Shown here piece after piece: positions 22,987-33,875 of a DNA stretch of 64,000 nucleotides. The position numbers and the translations under genes were made by a program. The stretch lies in NCBI GenBank assembly GCA_020740775.1, contig JAHEWK010000025.1, positions 558,001 through 622,000 of the forward strand, in the 5' to 3' direction. The DNA is from Ilyonectria destructans. Its lineage: Eukaryota; Ascomycota; Sordariomycetes; Hypocreales; Nectriaceae. The notes below the pieces were generated by a model. That model had not been told where the DNA came from, ran no database searches, and worked only from the letters and a program-made list of their open reading frames with translations. How positions within the stretch are numbered: position 1 is the first letter of the stretch; every line of letters starts with the position of its first letter.

Positions 22987-23584
22987 GGGAGGTGTTCAGG
23001 GAGTTACAATACTACCACGGACTCAAGTGCCGCGGCGACCCCTTTCAACCTCAAGATATCTCCCGTCCCTTTCCCCGATGCCAACTGTCTTCGCGCCGCA
23101 TCCGACCGTTCCTCGGGACCTCCCGAGCTGCAGAGGCCGTATACACTGACGCCATTGTCCCTCTCCTCCAGCATGGTTATCAAGCCCGAGTGTCCTCCCG
23201 CACCGGCACACAACTCGGGCCGTCACAAACCATCAGAAGCCCCGCCCACGCGCCCAATCGAGAAGCGCCACGACACGCAGTTGAATGATACATTTACTGA
23301 ACTCCGGGATAGTATCCCTTGTATGAGAGTTGTAATGGCAAAGGAAGGAGAGGAGAGTGCAACGAAGGATCCGCAGGAAGGAACGCCTAAAACGATCGTG
23401 GATGAGGTTAGTTAGCATCCAACTTATGATATAATAATTCTTACCTAGAATATAGGAGGCCATTATATGTATGGCGAGAGAGTACATTACGCTCCTCGAG
23501 GAGAGAAACAGATCTCTCGTAGAAGAGCACACAGTACTGCAGTCGACAATCGCTGCGTTTGAGATGTTATTTCCACGTTACTGA
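22987..23584 (+). CDS. bHLH transcription factor, probably 5'-truncated
   Basis: A frame opens after TGA 22984-22986 and runs to 23406. A 49-bp intron (GTTAGT...ATAG) joins it in phase to 23456-23584. The basic region and helix 1 read HNSGRHKPS..IEKRHDTQLNDTFTELRDSIP (shown in part), followed by a loop, then helix 2 TIVDEVS/EAIICMAREYITLLEERN and a short zipper. The E-x-R of the basic region is kept, which in bHLH proteins contacts the E-box. The arrangement resembles fungal SREBP-like or other nuclear bHLH regulators. The first in-frame ATG is at 23173, just before the domain; the 60 upstream codons are open and protein-like, so an upstream exon may have been lost. The neighbours are fragments, which favours a remnant. 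Confidence 0.65.
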
Positions 23585-23754
23585 TCTTCCAACGCATATT
23601 TTGCGCATCGACATGGTCGGTTTTCACATGGATGTCGCAGCGGGTGATGAGGGACCTCTAGGGCCACCAGGCTATTGGGGACAGCTGAGGCAAGAGGGAG
23701 GGGAGACTATTAATATGTAATGGATACTTAGCCCTGGAGCAACGGTCGCATCTT

Positions 23755-24577
23755 TTTCTGCTGTCTGATGGCATTATGGTACTACTTTGCTGCTCCTTTG
23801 GCTGTATTCTCGAGCTCCTCGCACGTCTGTCCTGCTCGCCTCGATGCTCTGGCGCGATTTCTCCAGTACGTGTATATGCGCCGGAGTTGCGTGAGGTCTG
23901 AGGTCCACCAACGCTTTGCGTAGGGCGACGGCTTAGCTTTGGGTGTTAGGGCGCGAACCGCCTCTAGCACCACTGACATGAGCTTGTCTGTCTTCTGCTG
24001 TACGGTGCCATCTGTCGGGGTGGTCTCTAATGCAGCGGCGATTCGGACGTTAATTTCCTTCCATGGTGCGTTTTTGAGTTAGTCATTCCTGGGCCTTCGG
24101 CATTGGAACTGAAATGTCGAACACCGTTTCAATGGCACGATGGTCGGATCTATGCTCTGTATTGTGTATTGCACACTTGACAGCCAAGGTCGCTCGGTTC
24201 TCGGAAGCGAGGACCAGATCGATCGTTGCTTCGGGTTCTCCGCCTTGCCAAGTCTTCGTACCTCTCTGAAGCAGACTGCTGAGAGCAAAGTCGTTCATCA
24301 GATCGATGATTTGGTCTGCCTTACCCTGTCTCTCCAGCAACACATCCTCTCCTCCCCAGAGCTGATCGTGGCAGTTGAAGTCGCCCGCAATCACCACGTG
24401 CACAACTCTTCCTGCGTCTCGCCTTGTAATATCTACAATAACTTTGCGTAGGTTATCGCACGCCTCCCTCAGCGCTTCAACTTCAATTCCTTGTACATAG
24501 ACAGAGAACACCAGTACCAAGCGTTCCGGGAGCCGTATCAGTGCTGCTGTCATGTCTGGAAACTCAATCGGCACCAA
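23755..24577 (-). mobile_element. LINE (Tad-like) fragment 1: endonuclease and linker
   Basis: On the minus strand 24577-24083 encodes an exonuclease/endonuclease/phosphatase-type domain: VVIAGDFNCHDQLWGG, ATIDLVLASENRATL and HRSDHRAIE carry the catalytic Asp, Asn and His positions of AP-like endonucleases. Further along (24060-23755) come the linker LKNAPWKEINVRIAAAL and [14 protein letters not shown] frameshift separates the two parts. A TAG replaces the Gln codon seen in fragment 2 (AAK-stop-YHNAIRQQKK against [14 protein letters not shown]). Dead copy. Confidence 0.8.
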
Positions 24578-25560
24578 AAGTTAAGCCGTCGCCGTACGCC
24601 AAACGATGGTGGACGACAGATCTGACGCTGCTTCGTGGAATATACACGTACTGGAGGAACCGTGCTCGGTCCGTGAGACGGCCAGGATGGGCCAGGATGG
24701 AACTGGAAGAGACAGCGAAAGGGGCCTCGAAGCAGTATCATGACGCCATCAGGCAACAAAAGAAGAAGCATTGGAACGAGGTTCTGGCGGATAATGATAA
24801 CATCTGGGAGGCAGCTAAGTACCTAAAGTCCAGTGATGACACGACATTCGGCAAAGTCCCGCAGCTAATCAGGGCGGACGGAACAATCACAACCAACCAC
24901 AGGGAACAAGCTGAAGAGTTGCTATCCAAGTTCTTCCCTCCCTTGCCGAACCACATCCAAGACGAAGGCCCTAGGCCTCAGAGAGCCCTTGTGACGATGC
25001 CCGACATCACGATGGAGGAGGTAGAACGACAGCTGTTCGCGGCAAAATCATGGAAGGCCCCTGGGGAAGATGGATTACCGGTGATTGTTTGGAAACAGTT
25101 GTGGCCGGTGGTCAAGCATCAGGTGATGGCCATCTTCCGGGTATCCATAGATGAGGGAATGTTACCCGACCAATGGAGGCATGCAAAGATTATACTGCTT
25201 AGAAAGCCTGGAAAATAAAACTATACAGTGGCAAAAGCCTGGCGACCGATCTCCCTCCTGGCCACCCTCGGCAAGGTATTGGAATCAGTAGTGGCGGAAA
25301 GGATCTCGCATGCTGTGGAAACGTACGGTTTGCTGCCGACGAACCACTTTGGAGCCCGCAAGCAACGATCAGCAGAGCAAGCGCTTCTACTCCTGCAGGA
25401 GCAAATCTATACTGCCTGGCGAGGTCGACGGATCGTAAGCCTGGCCAGTTTTGATGTTAAGGGAGCCTACAATGGAGTGTGTAAGAAGAGGCTGCTTCAG
25501 AGACTGAAAGCACGTGGCATCCCGGAGAAATTACTCCAGTGGGTTGAGGACCGTTTTTAG
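24565..25560 (+). mobile_element. LINE (Tad-like) fragment 2: linker and 5' part of reverse transcriptase
   Basis: A plus-strand frame from [20 protein letters not shown] continues through [19 protein letters not shown] to RKPGK, where a stop (TAA 25216-25218) breaks it. The same frame resumes with AWRPISLLATLGKVLESVV...VSLASFDVKGAYNGV, the first reverse-transcriptase blocks, and ends at 25560 before the catalytic YADD box. It is head-to-head with fragment 1. The overlapping 65 residues differ at many positions, so they are separate insertions. Confidence 0.8.
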
Positions 25561-25909
25561 AGTTCCTTTCCCTTAAATATTATGCCAGGAGTCAAGGAAC
25601 AGCCGTCTGCAGTAATAGCTTTAATAAATAAAGTCCAATTTCAAGTTCGAGGTCCCTTGAAAAGAGCCTTTCGCTTTGGGTCCGCACTTCTAACTACCAG
25701 GCTATCCAACCCTAATAAAGAGAGTCTAGTTAACTAGTTAAATTTCAAAAAGAAAAAGAAAAGAGAAATAGAAGATTGTTAAAACTGATTATAATACCTC
25801 CTTCGTCAACATTAACAGTATTCTCAGGCCGAATCCAGCCATACTGGCCCTCCCTGATATCAAAGTACCAATAAACCGCCTTAGGCGTGAAGAATTCAAA
25901 CCTATTAGC

Positions 25910-25917
25910 TTCCTGAC
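25910..25917. repeat. Target-site duplication of hAT copy C, left
   Basis: TTCCTGAC, repeated exactly at 28941-28948. An 8-bp duplication is the hallmark of hAT insertion. Confidence 0.95.
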
Positions 25918-28900
25918 CAAGGCTCGAAACCACTACATCCACTCCACTTTTGGACCAAGTAGAGTGGATGTACGATTTATTAGGCAATTACATAGTGGAT
26001 GTAACACATATTCGACCGGAGTGGAATGGATGTACACGTGGATTTATAAGTGGATTTTTGTAAGTGGATTTTTGAGGCTATTCACAACCTCGTCGACGCC
26101 TATTCAGCCTCACTTTCAGAGGTTGACACTAACTCTTCAGCCTCTTGCTGCTGTGATGAATCGTCAACCTCGCTGGCGCTGTCCTCGCCCTCGAATAGCC
26201 ATTTTGACTCAGCAAGAGCCAGCTCGTCGTCGCTTAGAGTCCCACAGCCGGCATCCAGCTTACTTTCAACGTGTGACTTAAGCAATGGATCCAGGTCCTT
26301 GATAAGGCCAGCACGGTACCAAGAGCGTAAGACCTGACAAATGGCGATAATCTCAGCATCTAGGTTCGTACGCAACCCCGAGACCATCTTGCCAGCAGCT
26401 GAAAATAACCTCTCACACTCGGCTGACATCGGCTGGATCGTCAGGAAGTCCAATGCCATCCTGGATAACCGAGGATATCTGCCTTGCTTAGTGATCCAGT
26501 AACCAATTGGATCACGAACGTTGACGTCGCTGGCGTCACGATCCGTCTGCCACGCTTGGTACTCGTCACCAACAATAGCTGCTGCGTAGGCTGGTATTGA
26601 GCTTGGCAGACGACTGTTCTTCTCGAAGGGATTGAAAAACCGAGGTCTTTTTGCTGGTGGCTCGTCGTCGCCTCTGCTGCTGCTGGTTCTAACCTCGAGA
26701 TGAGCGTAATCGGACAGCCAGACGTCGGCAACCATCTCTTTTGCCTTTTCAACCCAGCTAGGCTTATGAGCCCACGTTTCATCAAACCAGTCCCAACGAT
26801 AAGCTGGATGGAGCACCATAGCCGTATAGTAGATGGGCGTCTCGTCCAGCCGCCGATAATATTCATCCAGCTTATCCCAAGCAAGGTTGATTCCGATGCG
26901 GAAGTGCTCTGGATCAGGAAAATCGGCAGCAAGTTGCTTATATTCTTCCAGTGTGTTAAGCAGCAACTCATAGCCAAGCACCACGTCCCAGATATTGCCA
27001 TAGGAGCCAGTCCAGCCTTGCTTACGCCTGCGGATGTGTCCATCACCCTCAAGCGTCTTTACCACGGTCTCAAAAACAGTCAGAATAGCCTCCAAATGGT
27101 AAAGAACCTCCCAGTCTTTGTCCGTTAGCTGATTCTCGTCTCGGAGGATGCGTGGTTTTTTCGCCAACTTGGCTTGTGTCACTTGGCCAGTCTTTTTAGA
27201 CCGATTTTCGTCCTCCCATTGCGCCTTATACTTGATCAGTAGGAGTTCGATAGAGGTTTTCAACCGTAGAGCCCTGCGGATCATGTAGAGTTGCGACAGC
27301 CAACGCGTGTCGTTGTCGATAATTAGCTTGAGTGGTTTCTTCGATCGGAGTTTAAGGGTGGTGGCGCGATTAATTTCGTCCTGTTAGATATACCGAGTTA
27401 ATATGAGACGAATAGGATTTAGTTAAACCGCTTACCCTCTGGACCTCCTTGAACAAGTAAATCAGCCGGTGGCTAATACGCACATCAACTACGATATTGT
27501 GTAACTTGCCAACTGGTCCTTTTTTGCGCCATTGAGCGTATTCAGTATCAGATAACGCTTCTGCGCCTGACAATTGCTTCTCGAACGCGTCGGCGTTTTT
27601 GCCAAATAAGAGCGCCTTGGCTGACAAGTTAATTGTGTGGCCAATACAGCGTCCTCGGCGCAGTCGGCCATCGAACCCAAGTTCAGCACCAATGACCTCC
27701 ATGGCAGTATCGTTGTTTTCTGCATTGTCGAGCGTGAAATAGCCAACCTTCTCTGGACCCACGCCAAGAGTGTGTAGGACGTCGAGAACCTCCCCACCGA
27801 TCGTTGAGCCGAAGTGACGATGAGCCTCTGGAACTCCAATCATGATTTTGCATGGCCGATTCTTCTCGTCTCTGAAAAAACAAGCAATACCGTAGAGGGC
27901 AAGCTTATTTCGAGACGTCCAGCCATCAAATGAAATATGAAGGGCTCCAGGGGAGTTCCTCAGCACCTCGATAACCGTCTGCTTGTGGCGGTTATACTCT
28001 TGAATGATCTTATATCGGACAGCCGTGGCAGTCAAGTTGGCGTGTTGGATGGAAACGGAGGGACTCAAATAGTCGAAGATTTCTCGGAGGATGAGGTTCT
28101 CGGCGAAGGAAAATGACTGGTTGCTACTGACGATTAACTCGACTAGCATACGCTGAAAGTGTTGCTTATCAAAGCGTGAGATGAAGCTATTCGCGATATT
28201 CTGTTCCGTAGGCTTGTTGACGTCCAGTTTCAAAACAGAGGCAATAGTCGGCTGGTTCGATTTCAGTGCGCCTTCGGATTTGAGCTGTGCTGTGCTCTTT
28301 TTCTCTCCCTCTGGTGCTGGTGTTTTGTGCTCACGCCATAGATGATTTGCCGCGTTCTGGAGACCTGAAGAGGTAAAACTCGCGATAATGGGACGATTTC
28401 CGAGGATACAGTCCTTGCAAGCCCATTTGCGTAAGCCATGACGTTGAATATCATAGCCAAAGTCCCACAGCCAAGAGCTAGTATCACGAGCGCGTTCTGA
28501 CCAATTCCAGCCTCTGAAATGGCGAAAAAGACAGTCTTCGAGCTGCTGCTGTTGGCCTGGTTGGCCTGGCTGGTTGGCTGACATCAATTTTTTTTTTGGC
28601 AAAAACAAAGCAGGAAATCTGTAGAAAACGCACTCAATAGGGGTAGTTTCTCGTCTAATATTATTAGATTAGCTGTAGGGGTGATCGACCTCGGCTAACT
28701 TGGGTCCAGGTACCTCGATTTAATAGGCAGTCATATACAAAAATAAGTACTATGAACCATACAGGGTCAGGGAATATCCCACTGTACCTAAATCCACCTA
28801 AATCCACTCCATTACATCCACTTTCGTGTCCAAGTGTAGTGGATTATTACGTAATCTGAGCGCCGACAAGTGGATGTAATAGAGATGGGCCACTTATATG

Positions 28901-28940
28901 TGGTCCACGTGGATTTACAGTGTAGTGGGTTCGAGCCTTG
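25918..28940 (-). mobile_element. hAT DNA transposon, copy C, with perfect 8-bp duplication
   Basis: A 3,023-bp element in minus orientation inserted into a pogo-family transposase gene. It is the only one of the three copies with an intact target duplication (25910-25917 and 28941-28948), so it records an undisturbed insertion and fixes the true element ends. Six GTGGAT/ATCCAC hexamers lie within about 160 bp of each end. Confidence 0.95.
26100..28584 (-). CDS. hAT transposase (copy C)
   Basis: Exons 28584-27436 and 27380-26100 on the minus strand encode the same 809-residue transposase as copy B, with no stop or frameshift. With intact ends and protein, this copy has everything visible that an autonomous element needs. 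Confidence 0.93.
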
Positions 28941-28948
28941 TTCCTGAC
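28941..28948. repeat. Target-site duplication of hAT copy C, right
   Basis: TTCCTGAC, identical to 25910-25917. Confidence 0.95.
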
Positions 28949-29603
28949 GTCTACCGATCTTAGTTTTAAGGTCTCGGTAGCGCTTGGTAAATCTGGCTAC
29001 CCAGTTGCATCCTAATTCTGGTTGTTCGCCTTGCTGTCTTAACAAGCTTATAACGCAAGCGCAAATCTGATTGTGGGACAGAGCATATCCCAGAGACTCC
29101 TGACGAAGAATCCAGAAAGCCAATTTATCTTCCCAATTCTTGGAAAAACATTAACCAGGCTGAATTTGCTCTTTTATGGCCGTCAGACTGGTAAATCTGT
29201 CGATCAGAGTCCTTCGAGGCACTCCCCATCTCTGAGCAGCTTGAGAGGGTGAACAGCCATTATCTGTAATATCCAATATAGCCTCGGCTATGTCGTCTTG
29301 TGTATATTTCCAACGATGCCGCGATAAAGGCATTTTTATTACGTTGTAAGAGGCTGGCATGAGAAATGTTGGGAAAGAGCGGTGAGGAATTTGGTGATTA
29401 AGATGGTGATATTTCCTTACAATAGCTTGCATATATCACGTGCCCCATGCAACTGCACAAGACCAGAAAAATAAATTCCAAACAATTTTATATCTATGAG
29501 AAGTGACCGCTTGCCAGTAACTTCTATTTTAGCCAAATTCTGTATAAATGAAATAGTTGAGTTTTGGTGGTGGTTTTTTTTTTTGCCTGGCGAAAGGGTG
29601 GTG

Positions 29604-29770
29604 GTGCATGGTACTCCAGTCTACTGCACTTGAAGAGTTATGCTTAAGGATAGGTCCGTTTAGCTCAGCTCTTCCGAAAGCTTTTATAGACTCTTTACGA
29701 GGGCTACGCCTAAAAGCTCTTACACTGGATTATATAAGATTTAGGGACCCGTTAGAGATACTTTACTACG
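29604..29770 (+). pseudogene. Possible leucine-rich-repeat fragment
   Basis: A short frame reads TALEELCLRIGPFSSALPKAF then LRGLRLKALTLDYIRF, spaced like the leucine-rich ends of fungal F-box/LRR proteins. It stops making sense at about 29770, exactly where the SDR fragment starts, so this is a junction of two unrelated gene pieces. Weak support. Confidence 0.3.
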
Positions 29771-30589
29771 GGTGCGAGACTCTACGTTACCGCTCGCGAT
29801 GAAGAGAAAGCAAAAGGTGCATTGGGAGACTTGCTTAAAATGGAGAATTTCCACCTCTTAAAACTCGATCTGAACTCTTTGGAAGGCGTTCGGGCTTTCG
29901 TTAAAGAGTTCCTGTCCAAGTCGGAGAAATTGAACATTATTATCAACAACGCTGGCGTCATGGCAACGCCAGAGGGCCAAACGGAGGACGGCTTCGAGAC
30001 TCAGTTCGGAACCAACCACTTGGCACCATTCCTACTGTTCCAACTGCTGAAACCTGCGCTACTGCGTGCCTCTGAGCCCAACTTCGCCTCTCGCGTTGTC
30101 ATGGTCTCTTCCAGTGCACATCGTTTTAGCGAAGTTGAATTTGACAACATCAACCTGGAAGGGATTTATGACCCATGGAAGGCTTATGGTCAGAGCAAAA
30201 CTGCTACGATCTGGACATCAAATGAGATTGAGCGACGGTATGGATCTAGGAACCTTCACGCCTTCAGCGTCCATCCCGGAGGAATTTCAACTGGGCTGCA
30301 AAAGCACGTTTCGCAAGAGACGGTAGATCAATGGATAAGTCATGAGACAATGGGACCACAATGGAAGAATACTGAACAGGGTGCTGCGACCACTGTCTGG
30401 GCTGCCATGTCCAAGGCGCTGGAAGGAAGGGGAGGGAAGTATCTCGAAGACTGCCAGATTGCTGGGCCCTGGGATCCTGAAACGGGGGAGATGGGTTCTG
30501 GCTACGCACCTTGGGTGTATAATGAGGACAAGGCCGTGAAACTTTGGGAAAGATCTGTCGAACTAGTGGGACTTCAGAATGTCGAGTAG
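29771..30589 (+). pseudogene. Short-chain dehydrogenase/reductase, 5'-truncated
   Basis: An open frame of 272 codons begins with GARLYVTARDEEKAKGALGD, the second beta-strand of a Rossmann fold, and ends at TAG 30589. Retained SDR features are NNAGVMATPEGQT, the serine strand VVMVSSSAHRF, the catalytic AYGQSK (Tyr and Lys), and SVHPGGISTGLQ. The glycine-rich TGxxxGxG cofactor loop that should lie about 25 residues earlier is missing; unrelated sequence is there instead. The family resembles retinol/WW-domain-oxidoreductase-like SDRs of about 320-340 residues. Without the cofactor loop it should not bind NAD(P). The first ATG in frame (29840) lies well inside the domain. Confidence 0.8.
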
Positions 30590-30660
30590 ATTGACAAGGC
30601 AGTTTGGGAGGAATCTGGATGCAATTAAGCAGTAGAGAGCTGATATAATATGATGGCGAG

Positions 30661-31296
30661 CTAGCAGAATTTGCAAGGACATTCGAGTGTTGCAAACGAT
30701 GACTCGAGAGCCTTGGTCGTCATCTTCAGCTTCTCTAAGAAGAATTTGATCTTCTCCAAGATGATCCAGTCCTCTGGAGAGAGCTCGTCTCCAGCGCAAT
30801 CTGCGTCCATCCATTTGTTAAAATAGCCGTCAATTGCATCTCTAAGATTCAATGCCGCCCTCAACATAGTATACCACGAGTTCCATCTTGTGTCATTGTC
30901 TCGCGGAGGGTAATGCACAGAGTACATATTGCGATGTTGCTGAGCGGCATACTGGAGTTTAATGAAGTAGGACCAATAGCTAGCTTGGTACCTACTTAAA
31001 GCGGCAGTTCTGCCCAAGTCTGAAGGGGCACGCTTTTTCTCTCCCAATTTCAAGTACGCCATTTGTCTTGCCTTGCTTCTCGATCCAAGCCGTCGCAGCA
31101 ACTCACGTCCCTATTTTTCCCTTCTTTCTATCTGGTTGCCTTGGGAAGCATTGGATTCAGTGATCCCAAGTTTCAGATTCACGTTCCCTACTAAGGACTC
31201 AACCTGACTTGCTCTTTCCCTCTCAGATTCACTCTTTGTGACAACCTCTCCTATCGAGTGGGATTGGTCTGCACTAAGTGCATCCCCCACCAACAA
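30661..31296 (-). pseudogene. Second hAT-family transposase relic
   Basis: The minus-strand frame contains the hAT signature DNDTRWNSWYTMLRAALNLR, followed by a helical stretch (SPEDWIILEKIKFFLEKLKM), and is cut off at 30661. One TAG at 31111-31113 interrupts it upstream. It is unlike the three intact hAT copies except at the signature, so it represents another subfamily. No terminal repeats are seen. Confidence 0.65.
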
Positions 31297-31308
31297 AATA
31301 TTCCACGG

Positions 31309-32308
31309 CTACTGTTGCTGCATGTAGGACGACGGATGCGATGCCGGCATGGGAGGGTTGCTAAGCCAGGTTCCAGCTTCTAAATAAGGGCTATAACTAG
31401 CATCCTTAGGTCTTGTCAACCCATGGGATTCCTTACCTTGAGTTTCCACATCCTCATACTCCGCCTTTGTGCCTCCGTAGAACAGGGCGTCGACGTTGGT
31501 GCCACTGTTGTTGATCGAGGGCAGCATGGAGGTCGGTATGCTGGTAGGGATGTACCCTGCATTGTAGTCATCCGTGTTGGCGGAAAATGAAGGGCTAGAA
31601 ACGTTGGACGGGACGCGGTAAGGAACGGTACTTGCCCAAGATTCACCCCTATTGGGGGGAGAAACGTATTGTTGACTGTAGTAGGGGAGAGAGTTGTAGT
31701 CTCCGGAAGGGAAGGACAACGTCCCGGGGTTGGCAGTAGCACCGCTGCCAGAGCTGAGGCTGTCGTCGTAGACTGTTCAGAAGGGTCAATACATCAGCCA
31801 CCACACCCGGTAAATTCGTTCACAGGAAATACCTGGTGTTGAGTACGGATAAGAGGCCATTGAGATGCCCATATTGTTCTTTAATCGGTTCAACTCATCC
31901 TGAAGTTCCTTGTTTCGGTGAAGCAGCCCTTGAACAGTCTGGTCCTGGCTTTGCTTGTTCTTGAGTTCCTCGACCTCTCGCTCCAACCATCCAATGTGCT
32001 CCTTGGTCCGGGCTCGCATCATCCGTTGGGCTTCTCGGTCGTTTGCTCGCTTTCGGGCAAGTTGCTGCGGAGTCAAGGTACGAGTGCCTGCATAACTTAG
32101 CCGTGTTAGACAGTTGCATACAAGCATGATGCATCCAAACAACAGAGATATCCTTACGCTTGGTAGTCTCAGCGGGCTCAGGTGACGATGAGCGCACCAT
32201 CTTGATGGATGATTCCGGTGAAGGAGCAGAAGATGGTCGACGATGTGTGTTAGTTGTTGCGGTCTGGGGCATATCGAGAGCATATAGAGGCAGGGTCATG
32301 TGAAACAA
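31309..32308 (-). CDS. bZIP transcription factor
   Basis: Three minus-strand exons join in phase: 32308-32158, 32087-31833 and 31772-31309 (289 residues; starting at the third Met, 32272, gives 277). The junction of exons 1 and 2 leads into the basic region QQLARKRANDREAQRMMRAR, followed by a zipper with heptads through LEREVEELKNK and LLHRNKELQDELNRLK. This ARKRANDREAQR class is a fungus-specific bZIP group with an unusual basic region; members bind DNA as dimers in the nucleus. The C-terminal 160 residues are Ser/Tyr/Pro-rich (SLPYYSQQYVSPPNRG), a likely activation region. Introns are 70 and 60 bp with good signals. It appears intact. The 1.5 kb upstream is gene-free, leaving room for a regulated promoter. 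Confidence 0.85.
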
Positions 32309-33875
32309 TCTTCAGCGTGTTTGCATGCTGATCCACCAGCTACAGTAGTGATCGACTGGGCTTTGCTGGGCGGACCGGGGTGCAAAGATATACCATTGAC
32401 CTCGCCCCTGGACGCCATGAACCATCGACCCTCAGAGCCCCAGTTGCGTAACCTGGGGAGTAGGAACGCAACCCGCAAGCACACGCCTTGCTCGCTCACT
32501 TCCTCCCCTCGCTTCCTCCCCTCGCACACACAGACCCTCTCTCCATCCTCCCGCCGACGGCGGCTCGTGGCTGATTCACTTCGTCCTGGGATCGGACTTG
32601 CCGCGACTGACAAATCCATACTCCGAGCTAGCCTACGGAGTCACCCAGCGCGTGGCAACTAGGTCAGAAGTTGTACGGCAGGCAGAGCACATGGTGACGG
32701 CGTCGAGTTAAGGTCGGAGAGGAGGCACCGAAATTTTTTAGTTAGACTGTCTCATGGTGTCATCCGGATGCCCGTTGCTCGCGTCAGTGATCCCAGGTGA
32801 AGTATCCCGAAACCGCCCGATCTCAATTCAATCCGAGCTGAGAGGCTGGCGGATCTTGCGGATTGTTGGTTGGCTTCAAGGATGGGGTCAACGCTGCCCG
32901 CATGTCGTAGGCATCCAAAGACGCACAAGGGAGGCAATATCCATGCGCCGCCGCCACGCGGGTCAGCGATAGCCATTAAGCCATAGGGCTGTGCCGCCAT
33001 CCGCCTCCAGTTTCTCTAACCTCAAGAACCAACTGAATACCCATTCTTGTTGTTCCACCAAAAGAAAACAAGAGATCCCCACACAAATTCGGTCTTCGCG
33101 TTGGCTTAAAGATTCATGGGTTGATGTATGACCGGAGGGGGAGCAAGGCCTCGAGATCGTGCCACTATTCATTGTATTTCCAGGTACATATGATGTAAGC
33201 AAAGTATGATGCCGAATGCGGTGTTCACTAATCACGAATCATTCCTTCGACCTGGATCCTCCTCTACCAGCGCGAGTGTTGCTGTCTCATATTTTAGCGA
33301 TTATTAATCATGAGCCAAGCCTCCGCAAAGAATGCGCATGCAGTAGACCGTAGTCTAGCTGCCGCCTCTTTTTGTTTCTTCTGAATTCTGGAGCTAGAGC
33401 CCTTTCGCGTTATTTAGGATCGACAATGTTAATGCTGCATGCGGGTGCTTTGTCATTGACAGGTGGGTGGGATTTTAGCTGACGACGAAGTCCTCAAGCG
33501 AATTGGAGGTCTGCTTTGCGTTAAGAGTAACCGATGCAACCCCAATTATCGTGCACACAGATAACCAGACCTAGCGATTAGAAATCACGCACTACAAATT
33601 GAAGCGGTCCCGATTAGTCAACCCCGCCCCATGACACTTCACAATGTCATGATGTTAACCTCGTTTGCTAAAGCGGGAATCTCTGGCACGAGAACGATTG
33701 GAGGATTCTGCTTCGAAAAGCCGGGCTGCTAGATGCAACATTTTGAAATGCCGCTATGGAAAGTATTTAAGGTGGCAGACAATCCCCGTCTTCAATCTGT
33801 TCGCTCACCACGATTCAAGCTATTTGATTGCACCCAGTTGTCTCCTAGCAAGCAATTAAATCTCATCCAATCACC
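32309..33875. other. Intergenic stretch between divergent genes
   Basis: About 1.6 kb between the bZIP start and the ankyrin gene, which are transcribed away from each other. A pyrimidine-rich block (CTTCCTCCCCTCGCTTCCTC) at about 32500 is close to the bZIP start and is probably promoter or leader. No gene was recognised. Confidence 0.45.

Larger units (their letters stand above)
25750..29333 (-). pseudogene. Pogo-family transposase, dead and split by hAT copy C
   Basis: The minus-strand frame begins at ATG 29333 with YTQDDIAEAILDITDNGCSPSQAAQRWGVPRRTL, a psq-type helix-turn-helix (quoted in two overlapping pieces of one domain). After a TAA, probably a mutated codon, it continues as WEDKLAFWILRQESLGYALS and NWVARFTKRYRDLKTKIGRR, the CENP-B-type second DNA-binding half. 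At 28949 it meets hAT copy C; on the other side (25909 down to about 25770) it resumes as EANRFEFFTPKAVYWYF and the first catalytic-strand NVDEGG, then degrades. Removing the hAT element and one 8-bp duplicate restores the frame across KIGRRQEANRF. The DDE core is missing. Confidence 0.8.

Noticed and set aside
23755..25560. Twin-priming inversion within a single LINE insertion
   Set aside because: The two arms overlap in the linker and differ in many residues there, so they come from different copies.
25635..25715. tRNA-like stretch on the minus strand (TAGCCTGGTAG and CCTCGAACTTG)
   Set aside because: The A- and B-box-like pieces exist, but no acceptor or anticodon stem pairs convincingly and no mature tRNA can be folded by eye. 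Possibly a tRNA-derived repeat relic.
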